NCBI RefSeq assembly: GCF_014839805.1
Contig: NC_051140.1
Coordinates: 8,143,826 to 8,207,825, forward strand
DNA length: 64,000 nucleotides
Origin: Manduca sexta
Taxonomy: Eukaryota; Arthropoda; Insecta; Lepidoptera; Sphingidae
Direction of reading: 5' to 3'
The translations under genes were made by a program, and so were the position numbers. Shown here piece by piece: positions 27,501 to 39,000 of this stretch; position 1 is the stretch's first letter; each line of letters opens with the position of its first letter. The notes beneath the pieces are model-generated. The model was not told the DNA's origin and searched no databases. It saw nothing but the letters and a program-made list of their open reading frames with translations.

Positions 27501-28637
27501 TCCACGATAAGGAATTGTTATGCACATTGCGACTAATTTAGCATGGCAAAAGCTTGTAAGGAAGTTTCTCTTTACTAAAGTGCTTCCATTATCAAAAACG
27601 AAGCAAGATATGAACTATACTCCTAATACAGGATCACTTCGAAAGTAATAATTTCTTAATTTCATTATTTCCGTAATTTCTATTTAATTTATGCATTTCA
27701 GCATCAGGGATAACGCTCGTGAAGGATTCAACACTTCTTATCCATAACTGGGCAATAAACAGAAATCCAGAGTACTGGGGCGAAGATGCCGAGGAGTTCA
27801 GACCAGAACGATTCTTTGATGATCCTCCCAAACATTCGGCTGCATTTGCGTCATTTTCATTGGGCCCAAGAAATTGTCTTGGTAAGAACTATGTTATTTT
27901 AGGTAATTTTAAACAAGCAATTGTCGATGTCCAGCTATATCAACCGTAAACTTTCACAATATCCGAAGAATTCAGTATGAATAAGTCATCGGCATTAAGG
28001 AAAGGATTACGTAGTCAAAGTCTTAGAAGGACCTCAAACTAGCTTCATGGTAGTACGGTACACGACAGTCTATGTAACCTATTTTTAGCTTTATTCAAGT
28101 TGGTTCATTTTTTGAGAGATTATCCCGCCCTCATACCCAACATTCCTGGAAATTGTAAGCCAGAATCGGACGTGGCACGCACTTTATGACTCCAAGCTGT
28201 ATAGTTGGGCGAGTTTGGGAGCAGTAATGAGAATTGATTTTTAAAATTAATCAAATAAACCGATAGTTCTGTTTCATTCTTGCGTGAACTCGATATATGA
28301 ATTTAATATATTTTGGAATTATTTACTGGTTTTGTGAAAGAATAACGAGGTGAAGCCTTTCCTTTAATGCTCGACTCCTACATTTAAGACACCTAACTAC
28401 GAAATTACATAATATATGTAATGATTACATATTACAGGATACAAATACGCGCTGATGGCGATATCAACAGTAACTATACACTTGGTCCGCAACTTCAAAT
28501 TAGTATTGCCTGGGGCAGATATCAACTTAAAAACCGGCAAGTGTTTAGATAAAGAAAAACCTCTTCGAGTGAAATTTGAAGTAATGATGAAGGATGTAGA
28601 CGATTTTAAAGTTCGATTGGTACCCAGAACAAAATGA
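18558..28637 (+). CDS. Cytochrome P450, CYP4 clan (CYP340/CYP341-like), gene 1 of the cluster
   Basis: Heme-thiolate monooxygenase, expected in the ER membrane; substrate unknown. Ten exons join in frame: 18558-18714, 20163-20252, 20637-20747, 22141-22326, 22588-22784, 25008-25077, 26001-26199, 26681-26832, 27702-27881, 28438-28637 (TGA), giving 513 aa, a normal P450 length. All introns are GT-AG. Visible landmarks are a hydrophobic anchor (MIFKILFGSLILCYLFMRF), C-helix WRPRRK (about residue 122), I-helix AGTDTS (308-313), ETLR (E366/R369), FRPERF (420-425) and heme loop FSLGPRNCLG with Cys446. The start is the first ATG after a TATA box and the exon matches the starts of the two paralogues. 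Introns hold a LINE fragment and MITE (intron 3), a mariner and a Helitron (intron 5), a SINE (intron 6) and an RTE tail (intron 7). The exon 3 acceptor (TTTAAG) is weak; it is chosen because it preserves frame and homology. It is the most divergent of the three genes. Family assignment is from motif resemblance only. Confidence 0.93.
20893..21600 (-). mobile_element. Non-LTR retrotransposon (CR1/Jockey-like) 3' fragment in gene 1 intron 3
   Basis: The - strand open frame 21186-21584 encodes the C-terminal end of a LINE reverse transcriptase (LVKSHLEYASTVWNPFY, ERIQYKFLNRL, LELRREHRDQLFLYKI). On the same strand it ends in a TAAAA-type simple tail (20893-20922). It is 5'-truncated; a 17-bp perfect hairpin starts 20 bp beyond its upstream edge. 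Confidence 0.75.
21616..21664. repeat. Hairpin, 17-bp perfect arms
   Basis: CACCCAGACGTTAATTA (21620-21636), 7-nt loop, exact inverse at 21644-21660. One mismatch out, three more base pairs follow. At the truncated edge of the LINE fragment in gene 1 intron 3. Confidence 0.9.
21858..22072. mobile_element. MITE (gene 1 intron 3)
   Basis: 215 bp with 32-bp inverted ends: CCCCCTTATTCATAAACAAT at 21858 and its counterpart ending AATAAGGGGG at 22072, with few mismatches. Its end lies 68 bp before exon 4. Confidence 0.7.
23110..24411 (-). mobile_element. mariner transposon, inactive (gene 1 intron 5)
   Basis: 1302 bp, the standard mariner length, flanked by TA (23108-23109, 24412-24413). Terminal inverted repeats of 26 bp are perfect: 23112-23137 and 24384-24409 (ACATCGGTCAATAAGTCCCG...). 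The transposase is on the - strand in several broken frames: N-terminal HTH region (VKRWFAEFKRGHTDTKD, about 24115), TDETWIHHY with the first catalytic Asp (about 23762), QDNVGSH with the second (about 23480), and YSLVLAPSFYYLF (about 23390), where the family has a third Asp (YSPDLAPS-). That residue is Val here, so the copy is dead independently of its frameshifts. Confidence 0.92.
24562..24742 (+). mobile_element. Short non-autonomous Helitron (gene 1 intron 5)
   Basis: 181 bp: A|TCTATACAAAAATATAAAGC at the start and GGAGCCGCAGGCGTAAGCTAG|T at the end. Same family as 17017-17768. Confidence 0.65.
25702..25935 (+). mobile_element. tRNA-derived SINE, second family (gene 1 intron 6)
   Basis: Head TGTCTCGGTGGCGTTCATTG with ACGAGTGCCGTGATAA, then GTGAAATTGGGTCTTCTGCT and TTTGGCGATAGCCGCAAGGC. 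It ends about 65 bp before exon 7 of gene 1. Confidence 0.6.
26240..26530 (+). mobile_element. RTE-like LINE 3' end (gene 1 intron 7)
   Basis: Ends GCGGGCTGATGATGATAAAG, a GATGAT-type tail, preceded by AGGCGATTCGACGATTAGCA. It starts near a perfect 11-bp hairpin (26242-26265). No coding sequence is recognisable. Confidence 0.5.
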
Positions 28638-28697
28638 TACTGGAAATATTAAGTGAAACTAAAACGAAGTACTAATTAACATGGAGTTTTCAGGTCA

Positions 28698-28703
28698 AAT
28701 AAA
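28698..28703 (+). terminator. Poly(A) signal of P450 gene 1
   Basis: AATAAA 61 bp after the TGA stop, the first canonical signal downstream. Confidence 0.5.
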
Positions 28704-29535
28704 TAGTCATAATTGATTTTTGTTTCTTTTCAGCCAATAAATTTATAAATTCGACATTCTCAAATTCTGCCGGAGTACTGTTTTCGGAAAAATGTTGTCA
28801 AAAAGTGATAACCTCAAAATGTACGAAAAAGAATTTTGTGCTTAAAACATTATGTTTGGTCTATCCAACATAACGTTACCAACTTTAGGATTTCTGTGAC
28901 AACTCTTTAATAAGCATATACACAAACATTTTTTACCAAATTTGAAAATGTGTCTCTCTGTGAATCAAAGAAACATTTTTTCTTTTCGAAAACTATACTA
29001 TTTATTTTGTATCAAATCTTGCTCATTCTTTACAATATACACACAATATTATGTTATTCTCCTTAAAGACCACTTTATTCTCAAAACAAATTCATTTACG
29101 TCACGCTGGTAAGCCAAGTATGGGCCGTACTAAAATTTAATATAATTTTTTTGTGGAAGTATTTATTAGCCTTTTTAGCAATATATATTAGGCAATGACT
29201 CCAAAAAAATATTTTCTGTTTTTGTTGTATGTTTCCCTTTTTTTCTAGTTATAAAACGCAGCCAGTTGAACCCAGTACAAAACGAATCATTTTCATCCTA
29301 TTTTAATTTGAGTTATTTATTCCCTGCTGCATCTTCGAAGTTCAATGTCACAATAGTTTCTTAATTATAATTGATGTCCTTTAAAAGCTTATTCTGAACA
29401 CCCAGTTATTTTATTATTAGAAAAAGATTGCAAATTCTGCAGGATTGTTCGCCTATGGATTCGTATTATTATCTTACCAGCTTATTTATCAGTGACGTCA
29501 AAAGTTCGAAATGAATAATGTTTGTATAACATATC
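28704..29535. other. Intergenic between P450 genes 1 and 2
   Basis: AT-rich, no frame or repeat recognised. The block conserved with gene 3 begins at 29536. Confidence 0.5.
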
Positions 29536-29908
29536 GGACTTTTACCATTTGAGTTGGTAAAAGAAAGGTTATACTGAAAAGTTTATCGTATTTCAATGCT
29601 TTACAGTAATGAATACATACATAGGATGTTTAAATCATTAGGTACTCTTTCTCTCTTCGGCGTAATCGGGTAAAAAGAAAGCTAGCATGTGTCATCAATT
29701 CAAGTGTTCAAAATGCGCGTTTTAATGGCATGCCGATCTCTTTATTATAACATCATAAGATATCATTGATCGCTATGTATTATGAAACAATATGTATTTA
29801 CTTTATAATATAGCACGCATTGAACAAAGGGTCTACTTAACGACCGTTTCTACTCAAGTAACATATTTTTTATAATCTATTTAACGTAAATTGTCTACGT
29901 CAATTTAA
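29536..29908 (+). promoter_or_regulatory. Upstream block of P450 gene 2 conserved with gene 3
   Basis: About 370 bp just upstream of the gene 2 core promoter aligns with 43233-43598 upstream of gene 3, starting at TATCGGACTT and running to TTAA. It includes near-identical stretches such as TTCGGCGTAA near 29658 and GATATCATTGATCGCTATGT near 29760. It marks the 5' limit of the duplicated segment and likely carries shared regulatory sites; no specific factor site is claimed. Confidence 0.5.
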
Positions 29909-29953
29909 CAATTATAATGATGATAATCTACAAGACGTCAGAGGTAACAATAC

Positions 29954-29984
29954 TATAAAAAGCGTTTCTCTTTATGCTTCAGTT
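29954..29984 (+). promoter_or_regulatory. Core promoter of P450 gene 2 (TATA + initiator)
   Basis: TATAAAAA at 29954-29961 and an arthropod-type initiator TCAGTT at 29979-29984. The initiator A is 27 bp downstream of the first T of TATA. This predicts a 5' UTR of about 49 nt. The arrangement is conserved in gene 3. Confidence 0.6.
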
Positions 29985-30029
29985 TACTTCTTTAAATACG
30001 CCTAACAAGTATTTGTACCTATACATAAA

Positions 30030-33000
30030 ATGATTTTCAATATTCTATTTGTTTTAGTACTAAGTTATTTATTCTTGAGGTTTAAGGATAGAAAATTGTA
30101 TAAATTGTCAAGACAGTTGAATAATGACTTATTGACGATTCCCTTTATCGGACATCTGTATTTATTCATTGGAACTGCTGAAGGTAAGTGTTTCAACTCT
30201 GCTTTAAACATATATACAGAAGAGCTTTTATTCGCGAATTCGCTTACGTGAAAGATTTTTCTAGAATCGAAAATAGCCTATGACCTTCCCGGGGATTCGA
30301 ACTGTCTCTAAACCAATTTCATTCAAATCCGTTAGATAGATTTTGAGTTTATCGCGTTCAGACAAGTGCAGCAAGGAACTTTTCATGAGATACAATTTCG
30401 TCATAAATGTATGCGCGTTTTCATAGATGCTCTGCTGTTATAGCGTGATGTTATTAAGCCCGCAGCCCTCCTTAATAAATGGGCTATCCATCACTAAAAT
30501 AATTCTTCAATACACACCAGTAGCTCCTGAGATTAGCGCGTTCGAACAAACAAACAAAGTCTTAAGCTTTATATACGTGTCTATACTAAGACTACCGTAA
30601 ACCGAGGTGAATAGAATGCATGAGGTGGAGAGGAATTAAATTTATATTATAAAAAATGATTCCAAAGTAAAACAGTACTAATAATTACGATAAGCGAGTT
30701 AGGAATGGAGCGGTCTAGAGATTGCCCGTAGTTTCAAAGCCTAAGAGGTTTGCTAAGTAAGGCATAAATATCCGACTTTTAAAACTTACGTATGTATTGT
30801 TTATCAAATATCGTATAATAACGAAGGAAAACTTTCTGAGGAAAACTACATTCCTCAAAATAAGCTAAAAGAAAAATATTTTTAAGGGTAATGTACTTTC
30901 GGCTAAGATCGGACAGTTTTTTCATAAATTAAGAGTGTTAAAAATATTTTTTTTATATAAAGTCTGCCAATCCGCACTAGACGCGGTGAACTATAGCCTA
31001 AACCCTCTCAGTAGTAGAGGAGGCTTGTGCATAGCAGTGGGTAGCATATGATACAGCACTGATTTTATTATTATTAAAGTATCTTAACTGTAAGCTACGT
31101 AACAAGAAATGTTGTAATGATTGGGGTTAGCTAGAGTTCAGATACTTTACCACACGTCTTCGATTGTGTTCTTGGAATAAGTAATAATTAAATACTAGTC
31201 TTGGGATAGTCATAGAAATTTTAATACATTAATTTGTTTTTATTCCTGTAGCGCGCATGAAAGTGGTGATCTACTTAGGACGGAAGGCTCTAAATAACGG
31301 CGGATTGTGTGCTTTGTGGCTTGGAACTAAACTCTTTACAGGTAATAATAAGTTCCATAGAATTAATAGGAATCAATTCAAAAAGGTCAGCCAACTGACA
31401 TATATTTTCTTATGTTACCCTGAGAACCTTCTTTCTTCTCTCCCTCGTCTTGTACCCATAATAGGTATATTTAAATATTATGTTAAGTCACACCAAACCG
31501 CTTCCATTGACGTGACTTCGCTTCAGTCTTAAATTACACTTATTAACAATAATCATCATCATCATCAGCCGCAGGATATCCCCTGCTGAACATGGGCCTC
31601 CCCCAAAGATTTCCAGATCGCCCTATTGGTAGCGGCCCGCATCCAGTGATCTCTGCAACTTTTATAAGGTCATCTGTCCACCTCGTGGATGGACGTCCGA
31701 TGTTGCGCTCACCAGTTTGTGGGCTCCACGAATTGGAAAATTAACAACAACAAAGAATATAACGTTGACATACTTATAAATACGAGACTCCATAATATTA
31801 TAATTTCTCAATATCCCATGCTAGAAACTGATTATAGTAATGTTTTTACAGTTGTCGCTGATCCAGTAACATTCGAATATTTATCGAAAACGTGTTTAGA
31901 AAAAGACGACCTCACAAATGTTACGCAACCTCTCATAGGAAATGGAACCATATTTGCACCAGGTAATATATACTTTAATAATGCTCTTTATCAGTCTCGG
32001 GTATCTTGATGGAATAAAGTATATTATAATAATAATATCAGCCCTGTATTATATACTGTCCCACTGTTGGGCACGGGCTTCCTCTACTAATGAGAGGGAT
32101 TAGGCCTTACTCCACCACACTGGCCTAGTGCGGGTTGGTTGACTTCACACACCCATGAAAATTCCTAATAGAGAATTTCTCAGATATGCAAAGAAGAATG
32201 CCCATTTTTGTATGATAGTTGGGCTACGCTTGCGTCTGTACAAAACCTACACAAAACTATAGGGAACATATCCTAATTTTTATATAAATTGAAAACAATT
32301 AGATATTCGATGGGAGTTCGGAGTAATCACAATTTTTATAGCGTGGTTATTTTGAGGTTAAGTATGGACTGCAATAATGTAAGGTAGAAAGTACCTACGT
32401 GTCTGATTAAGTTCAATATTGCACTAACTACTTGGTATTGCTATAAGCGATTAGTGGACGGTCTTTTCACCTAGCTTTAATTGCCCTCATAAGAAACTGA
32501 TAGGTACATATCTGATAAAACGAAACTCCAATAAAACTTCTAAGATAGTATGGCGGAATATTAGTTTTTTCACGAAGTATACATATGTTACCTGACCTTT
32601 TGTGTATATGTTTTTCTGACTTAAGACTTATTCTATTACATGAATTACCTAATCTTTATTTCCATCTACCATTATCTCACTCCAATATGGCGTCAACACA
32701 TATTGTAGAATAGATTCAGCTTAGTTTTTACGACCGGTTGTATGCCAGACGCCAACCCTATTTGGAGGATTCCGATCCCAGGCAACTCATGTTAAAAATA
32801 CCGAGATAAAATGTTGCTTGGCCTGGAATTCGAACCCAGGAACTCACTGCACAGCCTGATTAGACTATCATAGTAGGGAAAGAAAAATAAAACCAGAAAT
32901 ACGAAATCCGATTCATATTTTTATATAGATGTATATTTTTAATAAAGGTATATATTCTTGGCATCCCAAAATAAAAACAAGAATTTGATATAGCTGCAGC

Positions 33001-36000
33001 AGGTTTATGTATACTCCTGAAGGGAGTGAATGACTTCTTGCAGCGCTGGTCGGGTCATGTCATGTTGTTGTCTGTGAACCTCTCTATTAGTTGATCTCCA
33101 GCAGGCAGCAAAAAATCATTCCAGCCTTGAAACCTAAAATATAATGTAGAAGTTGAGTAAACGTGTTCAGATTATTATTATTGTTAAACTATTTTCTTTA
33201 ACTTTGGCAAAATATTTCCCACATTGTGGGTATGTTAATAATAATCTACATAACTTACAAACTGGACAGCTCGTCCAAGAAATATATTTGTCGTTGCTGT
33301 GGCGCCGCAAAGGTGCAGTTAATACACCGCCGGGATATGCCGTCTCGATTAACTGTCCTGGGTCTAGGCTCTAGACGACATTGTGCTGCTAACTAAAAGC
33401 CTTCCGTCTCAAAGTTCGAAACGCACACTATACACGTTGTTTTTTAAGAGAGGATTTTTCGACTCAACATTAAAAAATACATAAGAAAAACACTCCGATG
33501 TTGAGTAAGATAAAAATATTAATATATTTTAATGATTTAACATTCAAACAAATCTGAAGTGTCAAAATGTCATTAATTTCAGTTGCCAGTGTAATAAAAA
33601 TCTGTACACATATATTCATTAATTAAAAATAAAGTCCAGACATGTTTTAGCTGACTATTGTATTTCTGTCAATGCAAGTACAAGTCGCTATTTGTTTGGT
33701 TTTTGGAACAATTAATATTTTCTCTTTTTTTACCAGCTATTTGGAGTTTGGTCATAATTATTAAGTAAAATATATTATTTTATAACAATATATTTGAGAC
33801 GAATAATATATATAATACATATATTATAGATTCAAGTACGGGCACATTTATTGTACATAATATTTTCTTTTTTATTCCATTTAAAAAGGGAATTTGTTAT
33901 GAATTGGTATCAATTCGCCATATTGGCAGTAAATTATCCGGTGTTTCATTTGCAACAATTTAACAACTTTTTTCTTTCTTTTTTCATATCTTTTAAACCC
34001 CCATTAGCTTATGACTAAAATAAATACAAATGAAGTAATAATTAAAATGATGATTTTTCGTGGATATTTGGTTAAGACGCATGACTGACGCAATGATAGC
34101 CCGGTTTTGGGCATTGTCCTTTCCTCACGATGTTTTCCTTCACCGTTAAAGCAAGCAATAATTCACATAGAATACACACTTATTTTTTTTAGAAAAGTCA
34201 GAGGTGTGTGCCCTTGCGATTTTAACCTGCAGACATTCGTCTCGGTAGTCCGTTCCACAACCAACTAGGCTATCGCCGCTAAAAGTAGAAATATATTGCT
34301 TACATGCAAATGTTAGTGGTGGTATAGCGTAATATTAAAAAGTTCTTTCGTAATATCAAAGCATGAGGAGGTTCGAGTTGATCACTTGAAAACTAATCCA
34401 TTGACTAGGATTACCAACCGCCATTTTTTTTTATAAGAAATGTCCTGGGTTCTTAAAGCGCCCTGATAAGTACATGTACTTTAAACTTTAATTTTATTTA
34501 TTTCTCTACATATTAATTAAACTAATACTACTTTTTACACTACATATCAACTTAACTATTGCTATTTTAACCTGAATTATACTAGTTTATCCAACTTTAA
34601 ATCCTGGATTGGAAATAGCTTTGTGATGATATTCCATAACCATAACCTATACATACTCTTATCCCTATGACGTCACTAATGCAATCAAGTTTAGCCAAAT
34701 TTACTTACCATCTCATGATGAGACTTGCAATAAAATTACTGATATATTATCTGAAAAAAACTAGTCGCATGCAACTCGGCCTTACTTTCTATCATTGAAA
34801 AGTCATTTATAAATTTTGAATGCTTGATCTGGCACAAGACTAGACCAGGCGCTCTATAACTACATAAACGAGATGATCTGAAGTATTGAGGTACTCCTAT
34901 TATAGAGTAATTTGCAACGAAATTATTAATCTAGTTAATGTACTCTATTGTATACGAATCAATGTGATTATATCATAACAATTGCGTTTTATAGTTTTTG
35001 TTTGTTTTAAATAGTTCTAATTACCTCGAGTATTTATTTAAAAGTATTGCTACATTTGTATTTTATGGTTATATTTTTTTCGCTGGTCAACGGGCCGTAA
35101 AGTGACTTATTCATATAATGTTATAAAAATTTGTACACAGTAATATAAGGTACCGTCTCATTTGCATATGAAACGTTTTTGTTTTTTTTTTAAATGACTA
35201 CTATTTATGGGTATACTAGGTTTTGATCGCGTCTCAGCCCTACGTCCGTCCCAGTGCCTCAAACTGTTTCCATACAAAATTTCATCGAAATTAGTTCAGC
35301 CGTAAAAACTCAACAGACAAATCTACTTTCCCATTTATAAAAAATATAAGTAGCTATGGATTGCGCTGTAAAGTTATGACTGCGATTGTACTTACACACG
35401 ATGCAATTTTAATCTTTTTCTGCCACGAGAGACTACAGGTTTTCAATGTAAACCGTGCTTATTAAGGTGTGGAGATTAAAGGGCCCTTTCATTTTGTAAA
35501 TGATCTAGTTATCTTTTTTATCCGCATTCTGAACATCATATATAATCCCGGCTCTTGGTGGTTAAGAAACATAACTCCCATATTCGTGGGAACGGACATT
35601 TTCGTAATTCCCATACTATTTCATCCCCAGTCTTACCAGCCCAATCTTATACATCAGCTCCTATTATCTAGGACTGGCAGTGTCGTGCATTTTTTGAAAA
35701 CGAGCAGAGAAACTCAGCGAGTATCTGAGCGAGCGATTATCTTAAACCCCAATGAAATGATGCAGAATAAGGCCTACATGCTGCATTTTTAGAACTCTGT
35801 GCCTTGACAAGCGATTAAGTAGACGGCAAGACAGAATTTCATTATGACATTATCAAAGACATGTATTATGTATCTTGATCCGAGTCTCTGAACTTCAGAC
35901 TGCTTTTGGCGTCACCAGTGCCTTCCCAATTACCTTTGGTGTTCGTGAGGAGTCAGTACTAAGTTCTTAAGTATTTTGTGTCATGCCGCATGCCACGACG

Positions 36001-39000
36001 ACGAATGAAACTCCGCTTGAATACTTATGTGTGCTGATGATATTGCACTAGTAGATCAGTACAAAATGGGTAATCGAGCAAAAGGTGAACCGCTAGAAAA
36101 AAACTCTAAAAACAGGGGTCTGAGACTGATTTTTAGAAAGATCGGGTACATGGCTTCTAGATGTATCAAGCCATAAAACTTTTTGGGAGATAAAGAAATA
36201 CTACTCAATAAGGAAAGAAGTTGGCAAAAAGAAGATAACTTTATGCTACTACAATCCGTACTGTATCTACGAGCCAGCCTTTGTTTTGTGTAAAATTGAG
36301 TATATCACAAATTGGTGTCAATCTACAGCAGTCTTTCTCAAAGTCGGCGATAACAATCCCTTTTGAGCGCTGAGACTTTCAGGGCACGGCGAAAGGTCTA
36401 GAAGCAATAAGGGGGTGATGACTTTATACCAAAGTTCGCGTAAATCTGTTTAGAAGTTAGTAAAGATTAATTTACAGTTTTGTGATGTTTTCCATCCTGG
36501 TTCGAACTACAAATTCAGGAATTTGTATTTTGCCGTACCATTAAGCTGTGGAATAGTTTTCCAGCGTATGTGTTTGCTCCTTCCTTCAACTCAGGGTCTT
36601 TCAAACGAAGCGTGAAGAAGCAATGACGCAGGCCGGCGTAATGACGTGTGCCGATAATTATCCCTTTCCGGTGGATATTTTTTGGGCTTCAACTCACTTA
36701 ATTATCGTGTAGGAAAAAACACCAATGTTAATTATATAGGATGTTAATTATCGACCTCGCCAGCAATAGTTAAAATCCATAATTATTTTTTCTCTTATCG
36801 AGTTGATATAATTTATCGCCTGTACGATGAAATGTCTGACAATAAGGAAATATTTCATAAGGCAATATTTTTAACAAATTTTCAGACATTTTATTATAAT
36901 TATCTTTTAAACCTAATTTAATACTTTCTCACAAATACTGTCTAGTCTCGCGGTTATGTTAAGTCTCTGTATAGTTTCATGTTTGAGATTAGGTCTTTTA
37001 CTTACAGTTTTTACATTTACTTACATTACTTTTACACTTACAGTTTCAATTTGGCGTCGGAGGCGTAAAATTGTGGCATTTCACTTCGGCTTGGCAAAAC
37101 TCAACAGTTTTGTGGATATATTTTCAAAACAAAGCCGGGTTATGGTAAAAAAATTAAAGAAATTAGAAGGGAAAGAAACTATCTCTGTTCACAACTTCTT
37201 CAAAATGTATTCCATGGATTCTGTGTGCGGTAAGTAATAAATTTATATTCATTATAAGTTGCGATCGGTGTGGCGTTCTATATCAATGGCATTCTTTAAT
37301 ATTTTTTGATAAATAATTAATTCTATTTATTAGTTTCATAAGTGACATTTCTAATGTCAATTAAGAGTTCTCATAGAAATAAATGCTTAATAAAATGTAT
37401 TATAATAATTTGACTTTATAATAAAAATTTAAATGTTTAAAAACACAAAATTAATTATTCGCAGAAACAATCCTTGGAGTAAAATTATGCGCACAAAATG
37501 AATGTGACCACCCATTCTCCAAAGCATTTGAGGAAAATTGTATTATATTTTTAAAAAAAGCTCTCGAACCTTATATTTATGAGGCACCATTTTACAAACT
37601 TACATCGAGCTATGGAACATTCATGAGAAATAATGCGATTATTCGTGATTTTGTTAAAAAGGTAAAGATACACATTTTAGTGAAACAATTTCATAGAAAC
37701 ACAATATTGTTTATAAGAAATAATATACCTATATAAAGGCAACAATTTTAAGACAGACTAACTAACAAGGGCAGTCATTTTAACCCCTGCAACTACAAGA
37801 AAAGTTTCCTAGAAAACTGTACTTCATTTTCAAAAATAATGGATTGTTTAGTAGTATGTTTTCTTGTAGCTTCATCGAGTAAAAGTAGCTGACCTTGCTG
37901 CTCCATCTCAAAAATCCAACTTGTTTGCAGGATAACTAGAAATTCGATGTATTCCTGTTTAGTACTTGAAATTTGAGTCAAAAGCAATCGATTTTGCTAG
38001 TAAAGCCGTATACGGAATTCAATAATTTTCAAGGAATTTGAAATTTATTGCATTTGAAAACATCAAACCAAATAAAATTAAATAAAACAGAACAAATTCG
38101 CAAAATTGCTTTTGACCCAATTGTCAAGATCTTAAAGAGAATAAGTCATTACCCCATATGTATTTATTTTTATTTCAGATAATAAAATCTAAACGCGAAG
38201 AACATGAAAACGAAAAGAAAAATATAACAAATTACGATGAAAGTAAGTTTTTAAACCGAACAACGAGGGAACTGAGAATTGCGTTATTCCTCTCATATGG
38301 TCTTTTTTGATTCGTAGACTTTACAGCAAAGTGGTATTCCCCGTGTGGCTTAAACTAATCACTGTTTCAAAATTAGTTTTTTTATCAGTTCTAGCAACAA
38401 ATAATGATAATATTGTTATTATATTAAAATTATAGTTTACCTAAACGTAACACGGCCTAAGTTTTACGTTTAGTACCAACTATCCTACCAATATCTTTTG
38501 AATTATAAATTGCTGCTTGACATTTCACTATACATAGTTACTGGTCACATCGGTTCATTCGATTATGCAATACTTGTTTCAACAATCCAGCATTTAAGTT
38601 ATCGTGTTCTTTAAATTAAGACACAGCGTATTCTTACAACCATTTTGCTACAAAAATTAGGGATATTACTTTGAACAATTTATTATCACCTCTACATATA
38701 TAATAAAGAAGTTAAACATCTTCCACTTGCATTAATCCCACACCAATATGAGATCTAGATTTAGCTTAGTTATAACGACCGGCCGTCCAGATATAAACCA
38801 CCTATGGGAGACCCAATTCCGGGCCAATCGCAGTAAAAGCCACACAAAGTCTTACAGAATGCGTAAAAATTAACAAATATTACACGCTTCTGTTTTGTAG
38901 GGATAGAAAATCAGAAAGCACAAACATTTATGGACATTATGATTAAAACGTCAGGAAGTGAAAATGGATTGTCAGATGAAGAACTTATTGAAGAATCTAT

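Noticed and set aside
35469..35792. 107-codon frame in gene 2 intron 3
   Set aside because: No recognisable domain, atypical composition, lies in a gene 2-specific insertion that contains decayed LINE sequence.
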